Shown here one piece after another: positions 35,916 through 43,978 of a DNA stretch of 64,000 bases (the first letter of the stretch is position 1; every line of letters begins with the position of its first letter). Source of the stretch: Brevibacillus brevis (GTDB lineage Bacteria; Bacillota; Bacilli; Brevibacillales; Brevibacillaceae); assembly GCF_022026395.1 (NCBI RefSeq), contig NZ_CP041767.1, forward strand, positions 1,685,501 to 1,749,500. Direction: 5' to 3'. Below the pieces are notes generated by a model. That model was not told where the DNA came from. It ran no database searches and worked only from the letters and a program-made list of their open reading frames with translations. A program made the position numbers and the translations under genes.

Positions 35916-38273
35916 GTGGAACAACGGGTTTTAAAGACGTTAGAATACGATAAAATAGTCGCCCTGTTGATTGACAAGGCATCTTGCACATATGGAAAAG
36001 AAAAAGCATCAGAGCTGGTTCCTTTTTTACGCTTGGATGAAGTCATAACCGCTCAGCAAGGGACTGAACAAGCTGCAACTGTGTTACGCCTAAAGGGCAG
36101 CGTGCCTCTCGGTGGCATTCGCGATATCCGCGGCCCCGTACAGCGCGCCAGATTGAATGCTATGCTGGCCCCGATGGAATTGCTAGATATCGCCAGCACC
36201 GTTATGGCCGGACGCAGACTCAAAACGTTTTTGCTCGATATGTGTGAAGATCACGAGCTGCCATTATTACAACAGCAGGCAGAGCGTATTGAGGGCCTGC
36301 GCGAGTTGGAAACCGAAATTCGCCGCTGTATTGATGAAAACGGCGATATTTTGGACAGCGCGAGTCTTGAACTGCGACAGGTACGTCAGGAAATTAGACA
36401 ACTCGAGTCGCGCATTCGCGAAAAACTCGATCAAATGACACGCTCGTCTACTTACCAAAAAATGCTGATGGAAAACATCGTTACAATTCGTGGGGATCGT
36501 TTCGTCATTCCGGTAAAGCAAGAGTATCGTTCTGTATTTGGTGGAATTGTTCATGATCAGTCGGCATCTGGGGCGACGCTCTTTATCGAGCCGGAAGTGA
36601 TCGTCGAGATGAACAACAAGCTTCGCGAGCTTCGCTTGCGAGAGGAACGTGAAGTAGAGCGCATTCTGTACGTGTTGACGGAGCAAGTATCCTTTGCGGT
36701 AGAGGCTTTGGTCGAGAATACAGAAGCACTGACAGAGCTCGATTTTATGTTTGCCAAGGCTCAGCTTGCCTGGAGCATGAAGGCGATTTGTCCACGCATC
36801 AATGATCGCGGCTACGTAAACATGCGAAAAGCGCGTCATCCACTTATTCCACGAGAAGTTGTCGTTCCTGTAGATGTGGAGCTAGGCGGAGAGTATCAGG
36901 CGATTGTTGTGACAGGTCCGAATACAGGGGGGAAAACCGTTTCCCTCAAAACAATCGGACTGCTGTCCTTGATGACGATGGCGGGCTTGCATATTCCGGC
37001 AGAGGAAGAGAGCGAGATGACTGTTTTCTCTTCCGTTTTTGCCGATATCGGGGATGAGCAATCCATCGAGCAGAGCCTGTCTACATTCTCGAGCCATATG
37101 ACCAATATTATTCAAATCTTGGCGAAAATGGACGACAAGAGCTTGGTGTTGTTTGACGAGCTAGGCGCAGGAACAGACCCGACAGAGGGTGCTGCTTTGG
37201 CCATGTCCATCATTGACCATGTGATTGATTCCGGCGCGAGATTGGTTGCAACGACTCACTACAGTGAATTGAAGGCGTATGCCTACGATAGACCCGAGGT
37301 CATCAACGCCAGCGTAGAATTTGACGTACAGACGCTGCGTCCTACTTATCGCTTGCTCATCGGGGTGCCGGGCCGATCCAATGCGTTTGCTATCGCAAGA
37401 CGTCTGGGATTGCCGGAACACATCATTGATGTAGCGCGCGGCTCGATCAGTGAAGAAGACAATCAGGTCGAGAGCATGATCGCTTCGCTGGAGCGTAACC
37501 GCAAGTCGGCGGAAGCAGACAGGTTGGCGGCAAAAGCGGCACGCGAGGAAGCAGAAGTGCTGCGTAGACAGCTGGAAGAAGAGCGCGCGCAATTTGCGGA
37601 AGAGAAGAACAAACGAATGGAGCGGGCAGAGGACGAAGCGCGAATTGCCGTCCAACTCGCAAAAGAAGAAGCGGAAACGATCATTCGCGAGCTGCGCGAA
37701 ATGATGGCAGAAGGCATGGAAATCAAGGAGCATCGTCTCATCGATGCGAAGAAGCGCTTGGGCAATGCCGTTCTTGAGCTGGAGAAGGAAAAGGTGAAGA
37801 AGCCGGCAAAAGCAGTTCGTGCCACACAGATCAAGGTGGGCGACGAAGTAATGGTGACGAGCTTCGGACAAAAAGGAACCGTGCTGGAAAAGGTAAACAA
37901 TGAAGAATTCCTCGTGCAGATCGGAATCATGAAAATGAAAGTGAAGCGCGATGATATGCATGTACAAAACTCGATCCAGCAAAAACCACAAGCAGCTCCG
38001 TATACCTCTGTGAAGCGTCGCAGTGACAATATCAAGATGGATCTCGACTTGCGCGGCTACAACGTTGAGGACAGCATTCGGGAAATCGATCAGTTTTTAG
38101 ATGATGCGCTGTTGGCAGGCTTGCACTCGGTTTCCATTATTCACGGACACGGGACAGGGGTACTGCGCAAAGGCGTGCACGAGTATTTGAGAAACCATCG
38201 TAATGTAAAATCCTTCCGCTTAGGTGGTCAAGGAGAAGGCGGCGTAGGTGCTACCATTGCCGAATTAAAATAA
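35916..38273 (+). CDS. mutS2: Endonuclease MutS2 (MutS2/Smr)
   Basis: The 785-residue protein has a MutS core and lever region, an ABC ATPase domain with Walker A GPNTGGKT (334-341) and Walker B LVLFDELGAGTDP, a long acidic/basic coiled coil (about 520-650), and a C-terminal Smr nuclease domain (LDLRGYNVEDSIREID, then HGHGTGVLR). MutS2 suppresses recombination and, in B. subtilis, splits collided ribosomes. The start is GTG after AAGGAGGAG. The DUF350 gene follows after 17 bases. Confidence 0.96.
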   Translation: MEQRVLKTLEYDKIVALLIDKASCTYGKEKASELVPFLRLDEVITAQQGTEQAATVLRLKGSVPLGGIRDIRGPVQRARLNAMLAPMELLDIASTVMAGRRLKTFLLDMCEDHELPLLQQQAERIEGLRELETEIRRCIDENGDILDSASLELRQVRQEIRQLESRIREKLDQMTRSSTYQKMLMENIVTIRGDRFVIPVKQEYRSVFGGIVHDQSASGATLFIEPEVIVEMNNKLRELRLREEREVERILYVLTEQVSFAVEALVENTEALTELDFMFAKAQLAWSMKAICPRINDRGYVNMRKARHPLIPREVVVPVDVELGGEYQAIVVTGPNTGGKTVSLKTIGLLSLMTMAGLHIPAEEESEMTVFSSVFADIGDEQSIEQSLSTFSSHMTNIIQILAKMDDKSLVLFDELGAGTDPTEGAALAMSIIDHVIDSGARLVATTHYSELKAYAYDRPEVINASVEFDVQTLRPTYRLLIGVPGRSNAFAIARRLGLPEHIIDVARGSISEEDNQVESMIASLERNRKSAEADRLAAKAAREEAEVLRRQLEEERAQFAEEKNKRMERAEDEARIAVQLAKEEAETIIRELREMMAEGMEIKEHRLIDAKKRLGNAVLELEKEKVKKPAKAVRATQIKVGDEVMVTSFGQKGTVLEKVNNEEFLVQIGIMKMKVKRDDMHVQNSIQQKPQAAPYTSVKRRSDNIKMDLDLRGYNVEDSIREIDQFLDDALLAGLHSVSIIHGHGTGVLRKGVHEYLRNHRNVKSFRLGGQGEGGVGATIAELK

Positions 38274-38290
38274 GAGGTCGGGAGGGACAT

Positions 38291-38701
38291 ATGGAAAGCC
38301 TTCTACACAATCCATATTTTGCAACTGCAGCTTATTTTACTGTGTCTGGACTGGCGATGGTTTTATTCTTAGCCATTTTTGAACTGGTGACGCGTTATCG
38401 TGTTTGGGAAGAATTGAAGCGTGGGAACATGGCAGTAGCAATGGCAACGGGCGGGAAAATTTTTGGGATCGCGAACGTTTTCCGTTATTCCATTCAGGCG
38501 CATTTGTCTTTGGGCGAAGCGTTGATTTGGGCGACCTTCGGATTTTTCTTGTTGTTGTCTGCTTACTTCATTTTTGAATTCATGACCCCTACGTTTAATG
38601 TTGATCAGGAAATTGCAAAAGATAACAGGGCCATTGGTTTTATTGCGATGGTCCTGTCCATCGGTTTTTCGTATATCATAGGGGCATCCTTGCCTCGTTA
38701 G
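38291..38701 (+). CDS. DUF350 membrane protein (YshE-like)
   Basis: The 136-residue protein has four predicted helices and matches DUF350: FELVTRYRVWEELKRGNMAV then MATGGKIFGIANV, with a hydrophobic second half. It lies 17 bases after mutS2 with GGGAGG before the ATG, the same order as mutSB-yshE in B. subtilis. The function is unknown. Confidence 0.9.
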   Translation: MESLLHNPYFATAAYFTVSGLAMVLFLAIFELVTRYRVWEELKRGNMAVAMATGGKIFGIANVFRYSIQAHLSLGEALIWATFGFFLLLSAYFIFEFMTPTFNVDQEIAKDNRAIGFIAMVLSIGFSYIIGASLPR

Positions 38702-38706
38702 ACGGG

Positions 38707-38735
38707 TTGAACGATATTTCAAACGAGAGTATAAT
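38707..38735 (+). promoter_or_regulatory. Promoter of miniprotein and nucleotide-sugar dehydrogenase
   Basis: TTGAAC (38707-38712), 17 bases, TATAAT (38730-38735), starting 6 bases after the DUF350 stop. Confidence 0.75.
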
Positions 38736-38830
38736 TTGATTTGGCGAAAGAGTACCAAACTATTCTGCCCAATCAACGTCCTTTTTACGAAAAAGAGGAC
38801 AAGCCAAGATTGTATGGGGGAGGAACAGCC

Positions 38831-38905
38831 TTGGAAACGTTGTACAAGGTCCTCATCGGATTGTGTGTGCTTTTTATCGCTGCAGGTGTTTACTACCTGT
38901 CCTAA
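38831..38905 (+). CDS. 24-residue single-helix membrane miniprotein
   Basis: A TTG start at 38831 follows GGGGGAGGA at 7-base spacing, one of the best ribosome sites nearby. The frame METLYKVLIGLCVLFIAAGV-YYLS then stops at TAA. The product is a single hydrophobic helix with a short charged N-terminus. It lies between a good promoter (38707-38735) and the dehydrogenase start at 38984, so the two are likely cotranscribed. I do not recognise the family. It could be a regulatory membrane peptide or a leader peptide. Confidence 0.55.
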   Translation: METLYKVLIGLCVLFIAAGVYYLS

Positions 38906-38983
38906 AAATATAACGCAAGTTGGTCGCGTGACTTCTACAGTCATACGGACCTTACTTGGAGTATGTGAAAGAGGAGATACGCA

Positions 38984-40282
38984 ATGACTCAACCTGTACG
39001 CGTAGCTGTTGTGGGATTGGGGTTTGTAGGCTTGCCGTTGGCGCTTACCTATGCCATGAAAGGAGCAAACGTCATCGGTATTGACGTCTTACCGCATGTC
39101 GTCGATGAGATCAATGCGGCACATTCCCATCACCTGGAGTCCTATCAGGGGAAAACGTTGCCAGAGATCCTCAAAGAGCAGATTGAAGCAAAACGCTTCC
39201 GTGCAACGTCCTCCTACGAGGAAGCGGCAGCGGAAGTCCATAACTATATTGTAACAGTCGGATTGCCTGTTCATAACGGCGATCCTGATCTCGGACCGCT
39301 GAAAAGCTGTGCGCAATCGCTTGGTCGTGTACTGAAAAAAGGCGATACCATCATGATCCGCAGTACCGTCGTACCAGGAACGACAGAAGACGTGATTCTG
39401 CCGATTTTGGAGGAAACAAGCGGTCTTGTTGCGGGTGTCGATTTCTACCTGACATATTGCTCGGAGCGAATTGCAGAAGGCCGTGCTTTTGAAGAGTTCA
39501 TCCACATGCCGCTCGTTTTGGGAGGCATCAACGAGCAAAGCGCCGAAAAAGGAAAAGAGTTGCTGTCCTTCATCAGCGAGACGGACATCACGATCACGGA
39601 TATCCGTGTAGTCGAGACAGCAAAAGTCATCGAGAACATCCAGCGTGATGTGAACATTGCGATGGTACAGGAATTTGCTCGTTTCTCCGAGGCATTTGGC
39701 ATCGATACGTTCGAGTTGATCAAGGTTGCCAATACGCACACGCGTGTAAACCTGTTATCGCCAGGACCGGGTGTAGGCGGCTTCTGCTTGCCGAATGCAC
39801 TGTACTACTTGCAGCCTAAGGCACGTGAATTGGAAGTAAACCTGCCGATTCTGCAATTGGCTCGCAACACGAATGATGCAGTCCCTGATGTGTTGATCGG
39901 AATGCTCGAGCAAGCCTTGAAAAATAATGGCAAGACATTGGCAGGAAGCCGCGTAGCTGTATTGGGAATGGCGATGAAAGACTTTTCCAATGACGACCGC
40001 GTAAGCCCTGTCCATGACCTGATTAAGCTGCTCATGGCAAAAGGAGTAGACGTTCGTTCGTACGATCCGGCTGTTCCGACTGTGTATGATCACAAGGTTG
40101 ACAGTTTGGACAAAGCAGTGAATGGAGCAGATGCGTTGTTCCTGACTGCTGTACAAAAGGAATTTGCTGAGGCGGATTGGGCTCATGTTGCCGAAAAGAT
40201 GGCTGACGCGCCGATCCTCTTCGACACGAAGAACCGCATCCCGCGTGACCTTGTTAGCAAGGCGACTGTGGTGCGCATTTAA
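38984..40282 (+). CDS. UDP-sugar dehydrogenase (WecC/UDP-ManNAc dehydrogenase type)
   Basis: This 432-residue enzyme oxidises a UDP-sugar to its uronic acid using NAD. The N-terminal Rossmann motif is VAVVGLGFVGLPLALTYAMK, the central catalytic cysteine lies in PGPGVGGFCLPNALYYL, and a C-terminal UDP-binding domain follows. Similarity is closer to UDP-N-acetylmannosamine or N-acetylglucosamine dehydrogenases than to UDP-glucose dehydrogenase. The acidic sugar would suit a secondary wall polymer, fitting the glycosyltransferase and csaB genes downstream. Confidence 0.9.
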   Translation: MTQPVRVAVVGLGFVGLPLALTYAMKGANVIGIDVLPHVVDEINAAHSHHLESYQGKTLPEILKEQIEAKRFRATSSYEEAAAEVHNYIVTVGLPVHNGDPDLGPLKSCAQSLGRVLKKGDTIMIRSTVVPGTTEDVILPILEETSGLVAGVDFYLTYCSERIAEGRAFEEFIHMPLVLGGINEQSAEKGKELLSFISETDITITDIRVVETAKVIENIQRDVNIAMVQEFARFSEAFGIDTFELIKVANTHTRVNLLSPGPGVGGFCLPNALYYLQPKARELEVNLPILQLARNTNDAVPDVLIGMLEQALKNNGKTLAGSRVAVLGMAMKDFSNDDRVSPVHDLIKLLMAKGVDVRSYDPAVPTVYDHKVDSLDKAVNGADALFLTAVQKEFAEADWAHVAEKMADAPILFDTKNRIPRDLVSKATVVRI

Positions 40283-40313
40283 TTCTTGAACAAGTTCCAC
40301 TGATTTGAATGCC

Positions 40314-40358
40314 AAAACCTCTCTAAACGCACGTAAAAGCGTTTGGAGAGGTTTTTTT
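40314..40358 (+). terminator. Terminator after UDP-sugar dehydrogenase
   Basis: AAAACCTCTC-T-AAACGC pairs with GCGTTT-G-GAGAGGTTTT, followed by T residues. Confidence 0.93.
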
Positions 40359-40427
40359 CATAAAGTAGTGAACCATATTGAACGAGAGAGCCAATACAAG
40401 GTGTATACAATTTCAGGGGGCCCTCCG

Positions 40428-41015
40428 ATGAATGATCAAATGTTAGAACTGTGGCTGGACCGTTTGCGTGATGGAGATCAAGAAGCTTTTGAGGTGATCT
40501 ACAGCATGACGCGGACAAAAATTTACGGTACCGTAGCAGCCATGGTCACGAATAAAGAAGATGTTCATGATATTGTAAGCGAAATTTACTATCAGCTATG
40601 GAGATCACTGCCTGCTTATGATCGCAAGCGTCCGTTTCTGTTCTGGGTGAATGGGATTGTCATTAGACAGGTGAAAAACTGGCGAAGACAGATTTGGAGA
40701 AGATTCCGTCTGTTAGAACGAAAACAGAGCTTGGAAGAAGAGAAACATGTCGAAACGCCGGATGAGCCAATGCTTGCGATGGAATCTGCCACAGAGATGC
40801 AGCAAGCAATCCAAATGCTGCCGTTCAAGCTGCGGATCGTCGTCATTTATCGGTATTACTACGATTATACGTACGACCAGATTGCCGAACTGCTGCAAAT
40901 ACCTGTGGGGACAGCAAAATCGAGAAATCATCTGGCATTAAAGCGAATCCGCGAGTGGATTGACGTTGAATGGAATGAGGAGGAACTCCAAACATGTCTA
41001 TCGAAAAAATCATAA
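40428..41015 (+). CDS. ECF-type RNA polymerase sigma factor
   Basis: The 195-residue protein has region 2 (FEVIYSMTRTKIYGTVAAM, DIVSEIYYQLWRSLPAYD) and region 4 (LPFKLRIVVIYRYYYDYTY, then IAELLQIPVGTAKSRNHLALK). The ATG at 40428 follows AGGGGG; the longer frame from 40305 lies in the terminator before it. The gene overlaps the DUF4179 membrane protein, its probable anti-sigma partner, by 22 bases. Confidence 0.9.
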   Translation: MNDQMLELWLDRLRDGDQEAFEVIYSMTRTKIYGTVAAMVTNKEDVHDIVSEIYYQLWRSLPAYDRKRPFLFWVNGIVIRQVKNWRRQIWRRFRLLERKQSLEEEKHVETPDEPMLAMESATEMQQAIQMLPFKLRIVVIYRYYYDYTYDQIAELLQIPVGTAKSRNHLALKRIREWIDVEWNEEELQTCLSKKS

Positions 41016-41755
41016 AACAGTCTCTCACCAAACAAATAGACGAGACCACGATCCCTGATGAACTCGATCAGCGCGTAAGGCAGTCCTTTCATCGCTATCA
41101 CGAAAAAAAGGAGACTGTAACGATGAAGAAAAAATTAGTTATGATGGGATTAATTGCTGCTATTATACTGCCGACTGGAGTATATGCGGCTTTAAATGGA
41201 ACCTCTTATTTTGCAGACAATCCAAAAGACTTGAACGGTTTGGTGGGTGAAGAGGTTAAGCGAGCAGCGGCAGAAGGGTTGTCCATTCCGATCGATCAAA
41301 AAATTACCGATCAGGGGATTACGATTCATTTTACGGAAGTGTATGCGGAAGATAGCAAGGTTCTGCTGCACTATCGCATTGAACAACAAAATGGAGAACT
41401 GGTGCCTTTCGAATTCGATACGACAGGTTTAGATGTGGTAGGCGAAGCAAATGGCAATCCCATGTACCAGGATAAAGGCTTGGAAGGTCCAAGTGTCCTA
41501 AACTTTTTCGGAACCAAAGAGGATACTATGCCTTTCTACTTAACAGATGAATCCGGTAAGGAACTAGAGGTGGGAATAGCCGATCATAACAAGCCAGAGG
41601 GCGTTCTTGCCTTCACCTCGCGTGAATCCAAGCTACCACAACCACTCACCTTAAATATCGATGTGAACCGGATCGGCAAAACAAAGGGCAACTGGAAGGG
41701 ACAGTTTATTGTGGACCAGAGCAAAGCCAAAGAAGCAACAGAGGCTGCGAAGTAG
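40994..41755 (+). CDS. DUF4179 membrane protein, probable anti-sigma factor
   Basis: The 253-residue protein has a 45-residue cytoplasmic N-terminus (PDELDQRVRQSFHRYHEKK), one membrane helix (about 50-67, MGLIAAIILPTGVYAAL) and an extracytoplasmic DUF4179-like domain (NPKDLNGLVGEEVKRAAAEG on). That topology and the 22-base overlap with the sigma gene are typical of anti-sigma factors that sense an envelope signal. No zinc HxxxCxxC anti-sigma motif is visible, so the binding mode would differ from ZAS proteins. Confidence 0.82.
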   Translation: MSIEKIIKQSLTKQIDETTIPDELDQRVRQSFHRYHEKKETVTMKKKLVMMGLIAAIILPTGVYAALNGTSYFADNPKDLNGLVGEEVKRAAAEGLSIPIDQKITDQGITIHFTEVYAEDSKVLLHYRIEQQNGELVPFEFDTTGLDVVGEANGNPMYQDKGLEGPSVLNFFGTKEDTMPFYLTDESGKELEVGIADHNKPEGVLAFTSRESKLPQPLTLNIDVNRIGKTKGNWKGQFIVDQSKAKEATEAAK

Positions 41756-41831
41756 GAGAAAAAAATTCGGTCACGTATAATAAGCCTCGTAAATGGCAAT
41801 AGTAACCGAGGTAAGACAATATTTCAAATGT

Positions 41832-41848
41832 CATGTAAGGGTTACATG
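41832..41848 (+). promoter_or_regulatory. Hairpin directly before cold-shock gene ribosome site
   Basis: CATGTAA-GGG-TTACATG is a perfect 7-base inverted repeat ending 2 bases before AGGAGG. It could be a leader hairpin that responds to temperature, or an operator. Confidence 0.45.
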
Positions 41849-41861
41849 CTAGGAGGCAAAA

Positions 41862-42062
41862 ATGGAACGTGGAAGAGTAAAGTGGTTCAACAGTGAAAAA
41901 GGTTTCGGTTTTATCGAGCGTGATGGTGGAGATGACGTATTCGTCCATTTCTCCGCAATTCAGGGCGAAGGGTACAAATCCTTGGACGAAGGGCAAGAGG
42001 TTGAGTTTGACGTAGAAAACGGTCAACGCGGTCCTCAAGCGACGAACGTTCGGAAATTATAA
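41862..42062 (+). CDS. Cold-shock protein (CspA family)
   Basis: The 66-residue OB-fold protein has RNP1 [10 protein letters not shown] and RNP2 [10 protein letters not shown], beginning [17 protein letters not shown]. Such proteins bind single-stranded RNA or DNA and melt mRNA structure in the cold. AGGAGG lies 5 bases before the ATG; a short hairpin lies directly upstream. It is transcribed alone and ends at a clear terminator. Confidence 0.96.
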   Translation: MERGRVKWFNSEKGFGFIERDGGDDVFVHFSAIQGEGYKSLDEGQEVEFDVENGQRGPQATNVRKL

Positions 42063-42075
42063 AAGCTGAAACGAC

Positions 42076-42107
42076 AAGCAGACTCAGATGATGGGTCTGC
42101 TTTTTTA
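42076..42107 (+). terminator. Terminator after cold-shock gene
   Basis: AAGCAGAC(TC) pairs with (GG)GTCTGCTT, followed by six T residues. Confidence 0.92.
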
Positions 42108-42272
42108 TTTGGTTAAGAGGAGTAGTGGCAGTGGGGGAAAGAAGTGAATTTCCAGTCTACGCTTCAGCCTACGCCATACTGAGGGAGGGACTGTCCGCTT
42201 CGGAATGCGAACAAAAGTGCATTTTTTGCAACTCCACACCATTTGTCCAACACGCTTTGTCCGTCTTTCGCA

Positions 42273-42297
42273 TTTACATGTAGTAGTCTCATGTAAA
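42273..42297 (+). promoter_or_regulatory. Inverted repeat upstream of two-repeat basic protein
   Basis: TTTACATG (42273-42280) and CATGTAAA (42290-42297) are perfect 8-base arms 9 bases apart, close to the gene start at 42312. The same half-sequence CATGTAA occurs before the cold-shock gene. 42108-42272 shows no gene. Confidence 0.45.
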
Positions 42298-42311
42298 GGA
42301 ATGAACTGCAC

Positions 42312-42920
42312 ATGTCTCGTCGGAAAGATAAGCTGACTGTCATTTACCAAAAGGGTAAAAAGCGAATGGTCGTGAAGACGTTTTTGCACGAAACCAGTAG
42401 GGTGGTTGTTGTACTGAATACGCAGTTTACGAACGCCCCAAACACGACTCAAATTGCCAGCGGAGCAGGACGAAGTAGTGCTGCCGGTAATGATGCAGCC
42501 ATCGATTCAGCCAACACACTGCAACAACAGAGCGTGGGAGCTGGTGGAATTGCGCGAAATCGGGGAATGGCCGGCAAGCAATCGGAGTATCGTGGTCACC
42601 ATAAGGGCAAAAAGAAAAACGGAAAAGAAGCTATTGTGGTGATAAACGACCAGGTAGTCAAGCTGGCAAGACGCCTTGCAAATGCTTCCGCCACACAAGT
42701 AGCAGGTGGGGGTGGCACATACAGTACAGGTGGCACAAATGCTGCGATTGAAAGCTCCAACACGAAGCAACAGCACGCTGTTGGAGGCGGGCCAGGCTCT
42801 CGGGCGTCCAATCGAGGAATGAACAACAGGCAAAAGGTGAAAGCGAAGGCAAAAGCAAGAAAGGGAAAAAGAGGATTTCGGTCACGTGTAGCGCGGAAAC
42901 GGAAGAATAGGCGCGCTTGA
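42312..42920 (+). CDS. Basic protein with two internal repeats, unknown function
   Basis: The 202-residue protein is very basic and has two copies of one unit of about 45 residues. The first runs from TTQIASGAG through NDAAIDSANTLQQQSVGAGG to NRGMAGKQ, the second from ATQVAGGGG through TNAAIESSNTKQQHAVGGGP to NRGMNNRQ. A Lys/Arg-rich tail follows (from about 165). It has no signal peptide or membrane helix. Low complexity and high charge recall spore-coat or nucleic-acid-binding proteins, but I recognise no family. AAAGGA lies 11 bases before the ATG. Confidence 0.75.
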   Translation: MSRRKDKLTVIYQKGKKRMVVKTFLHETSRVVVVLNTQFTNAPNTTQIASGAGRSSAAGNDAAIDSANTLQQQSVGAGGIARNRGMAGKQSEYRGHHKGKKKNGKEAIVVINDQVVKLARRLANASATQVAGGGGTYSTGGTNAAIESSNTKQQHAVGGGPGSRASNRGMNNRQKVKAKAKARKGKRGFRSRVARKRKNRRA

Positions 42921-42941
42921 AAAATCTCCCGTCAAAATGGA

Positions 42942-42974
42942 GAACGGAAGAGCTGATTTCAAGCCCTTCCGTTC
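42942..42974. terminator. Hairpin between convergent genes
   Basis: GAACGGAAG and CTTCCGTTC pair, extended inward by GCT/AGC after one mismatch. T-runs are short on both sides, so efficiency is uncertain. Confidence 0.6.
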
Positions 42975-42987
42975 CTCCCTTCTCTTA

Positions 42988-43815
42988 TTAAAAAAATTCA
43001 GCACCCGACGCCAGGTTCAGCATGGCGCGCATTGTTTTGTACATATCTTGCGGATTGGCTGCATTGTAATAAACTGTGTTTGTTGCTGTTTCGTAGCGCG
43101 TGCCCGGGACAATTGCGGCCATCTCGGCTTGTCCTGCATGCGAGAATTCCATTGCCAGCTCTACAGGTACAGCTGTACGGAATGGCTGGATGTTGTTCCG
43201 GTTGCGCAAGGCATTGGCCGTCTTGCGCTTCAGTTCAGCGGTCGCTTCTTCACGCGAGAGACAGATCGCAGCTGTGCGGGATACCGCTTCCTTCACGATC
43301 GCTGTTTGGATGCCCGGAATTAGTTCCTGTGCTTCGACGGCAATGAGATTATCACCAGACACCATGACAACAGGAACGTTGTGCATGCCCGCAATCGCGG
43401 CGTTAAAGCCGAACTCACCCACTACTTGTCCGTTGATATACATATTGTGAACCACCCCGGACATCGTATGACTGAGCACGCCAGGAATTCCTTGGCGGGT
43501 ATGATAGCCGATAAACATCGCTGCATCAAAGCTCTCATCGATTCCCTGCATCATGGATGAATCGCGTGGAGAACCTGCCAACAGTCTCGCTTTCGGATGG
43601 AGCTTTTCCCAGAGAATGTTGTTCATGGTGTTGTGGCTGTCTGCTACCACAATATCCGTTACGCCAGACTCAAGTGCAGCTTCAATAACTGCATTGGCAT
43701 CATCTGTCATAAACTGGCGGCCACGCTGATAGTTAACCCCCGAAGCCGGGTTAATATAGCTCGTATCCACAATGCCTGAAATGCCTTCCATGTCTACCGA
43801 AAGAAATAGTTTCAT
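42988..43815 (-). CDS. dppA: D-aminopeptidase (M55 family, DppA-like)
   Basis: The 275-residue zinc peptidase resembles B. subtilis DppA, which frees D-alanine from D-Ala peptides. Metal-ligand motifs are SVDMEGISG near residue 5, ADSHNTMNN and GYHTRQG, followed by FNAAIAGMHNVPVVMVSGDN. AAAGGGTG lies before the ATG at 43815. In B. subtilis dppA heads a dipeptide transporter operon; here it stands alone among envelope genes, so recycling of wall peptides is a reasonable guess. Confidence 0.92.
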   Translation of the reverse strand: MKLFLSVDMEGISGIVDTSYINPASGVNYQRGRQFMTDDANAVIEAALESGVTDIVVADSHNTMNNILWEKLHPKARLLAGSPRDSSMMQGIDESFDAAMFIGYHTRQGIPGVLSHTMSGVVHNMYINGQVVGEFGFNAAIAGMHNVPVVMVSGDNLIAVEAQELIPGIQTAIVKEAVSRTAAICLSREEATAELKRKTANALRNRNNIQPFRTAVPVELAMEFSHAGQAEMAAIVPGTRYETATNTVYYNAANPQDMYKTMRAMLNLASGAEFF

Positions 43816-43934
43816 CTCATTTTCACCCTTTCTGTCTGGTGCAGCTTGGTATACAAAATAGTTCCAATTCATATGTAACCAGATTGATCATGAGTAGGCA
43901 ACCATAAAAACAGATTCTTCAAACAAATCATATG

Positions 43935-43972
43935 AAAAAAGCACGATGCCCGCTGTTCGCGTTTCACCGTGC
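43935..43972 (-). terminator. Terminator after first glycosyltransferase
   Basis: On the minus strand GCACGGTG and CATCGTGC pair, followed by six T residues. Confidence 0.85.
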
Positions 43973-43978
43973 CTTTCG

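Noticed and set aside
38736-38987. 83-codon plus-strand frame before the UDP-sugar dehydrogenase
   Set aside because: No ribosome site, cysteine- and arginine-rich translation without a recognisable pattern. It overlaps the better-supported 24-residue frame and the dehydrogenase start.
42105-42452. Minus-strand frame between the cold-shock gene and the repeat protein
   Set aside because: It crosses the cold-shock terminator and overlaps the plus-strand gene start; no ribosome site or known motif.
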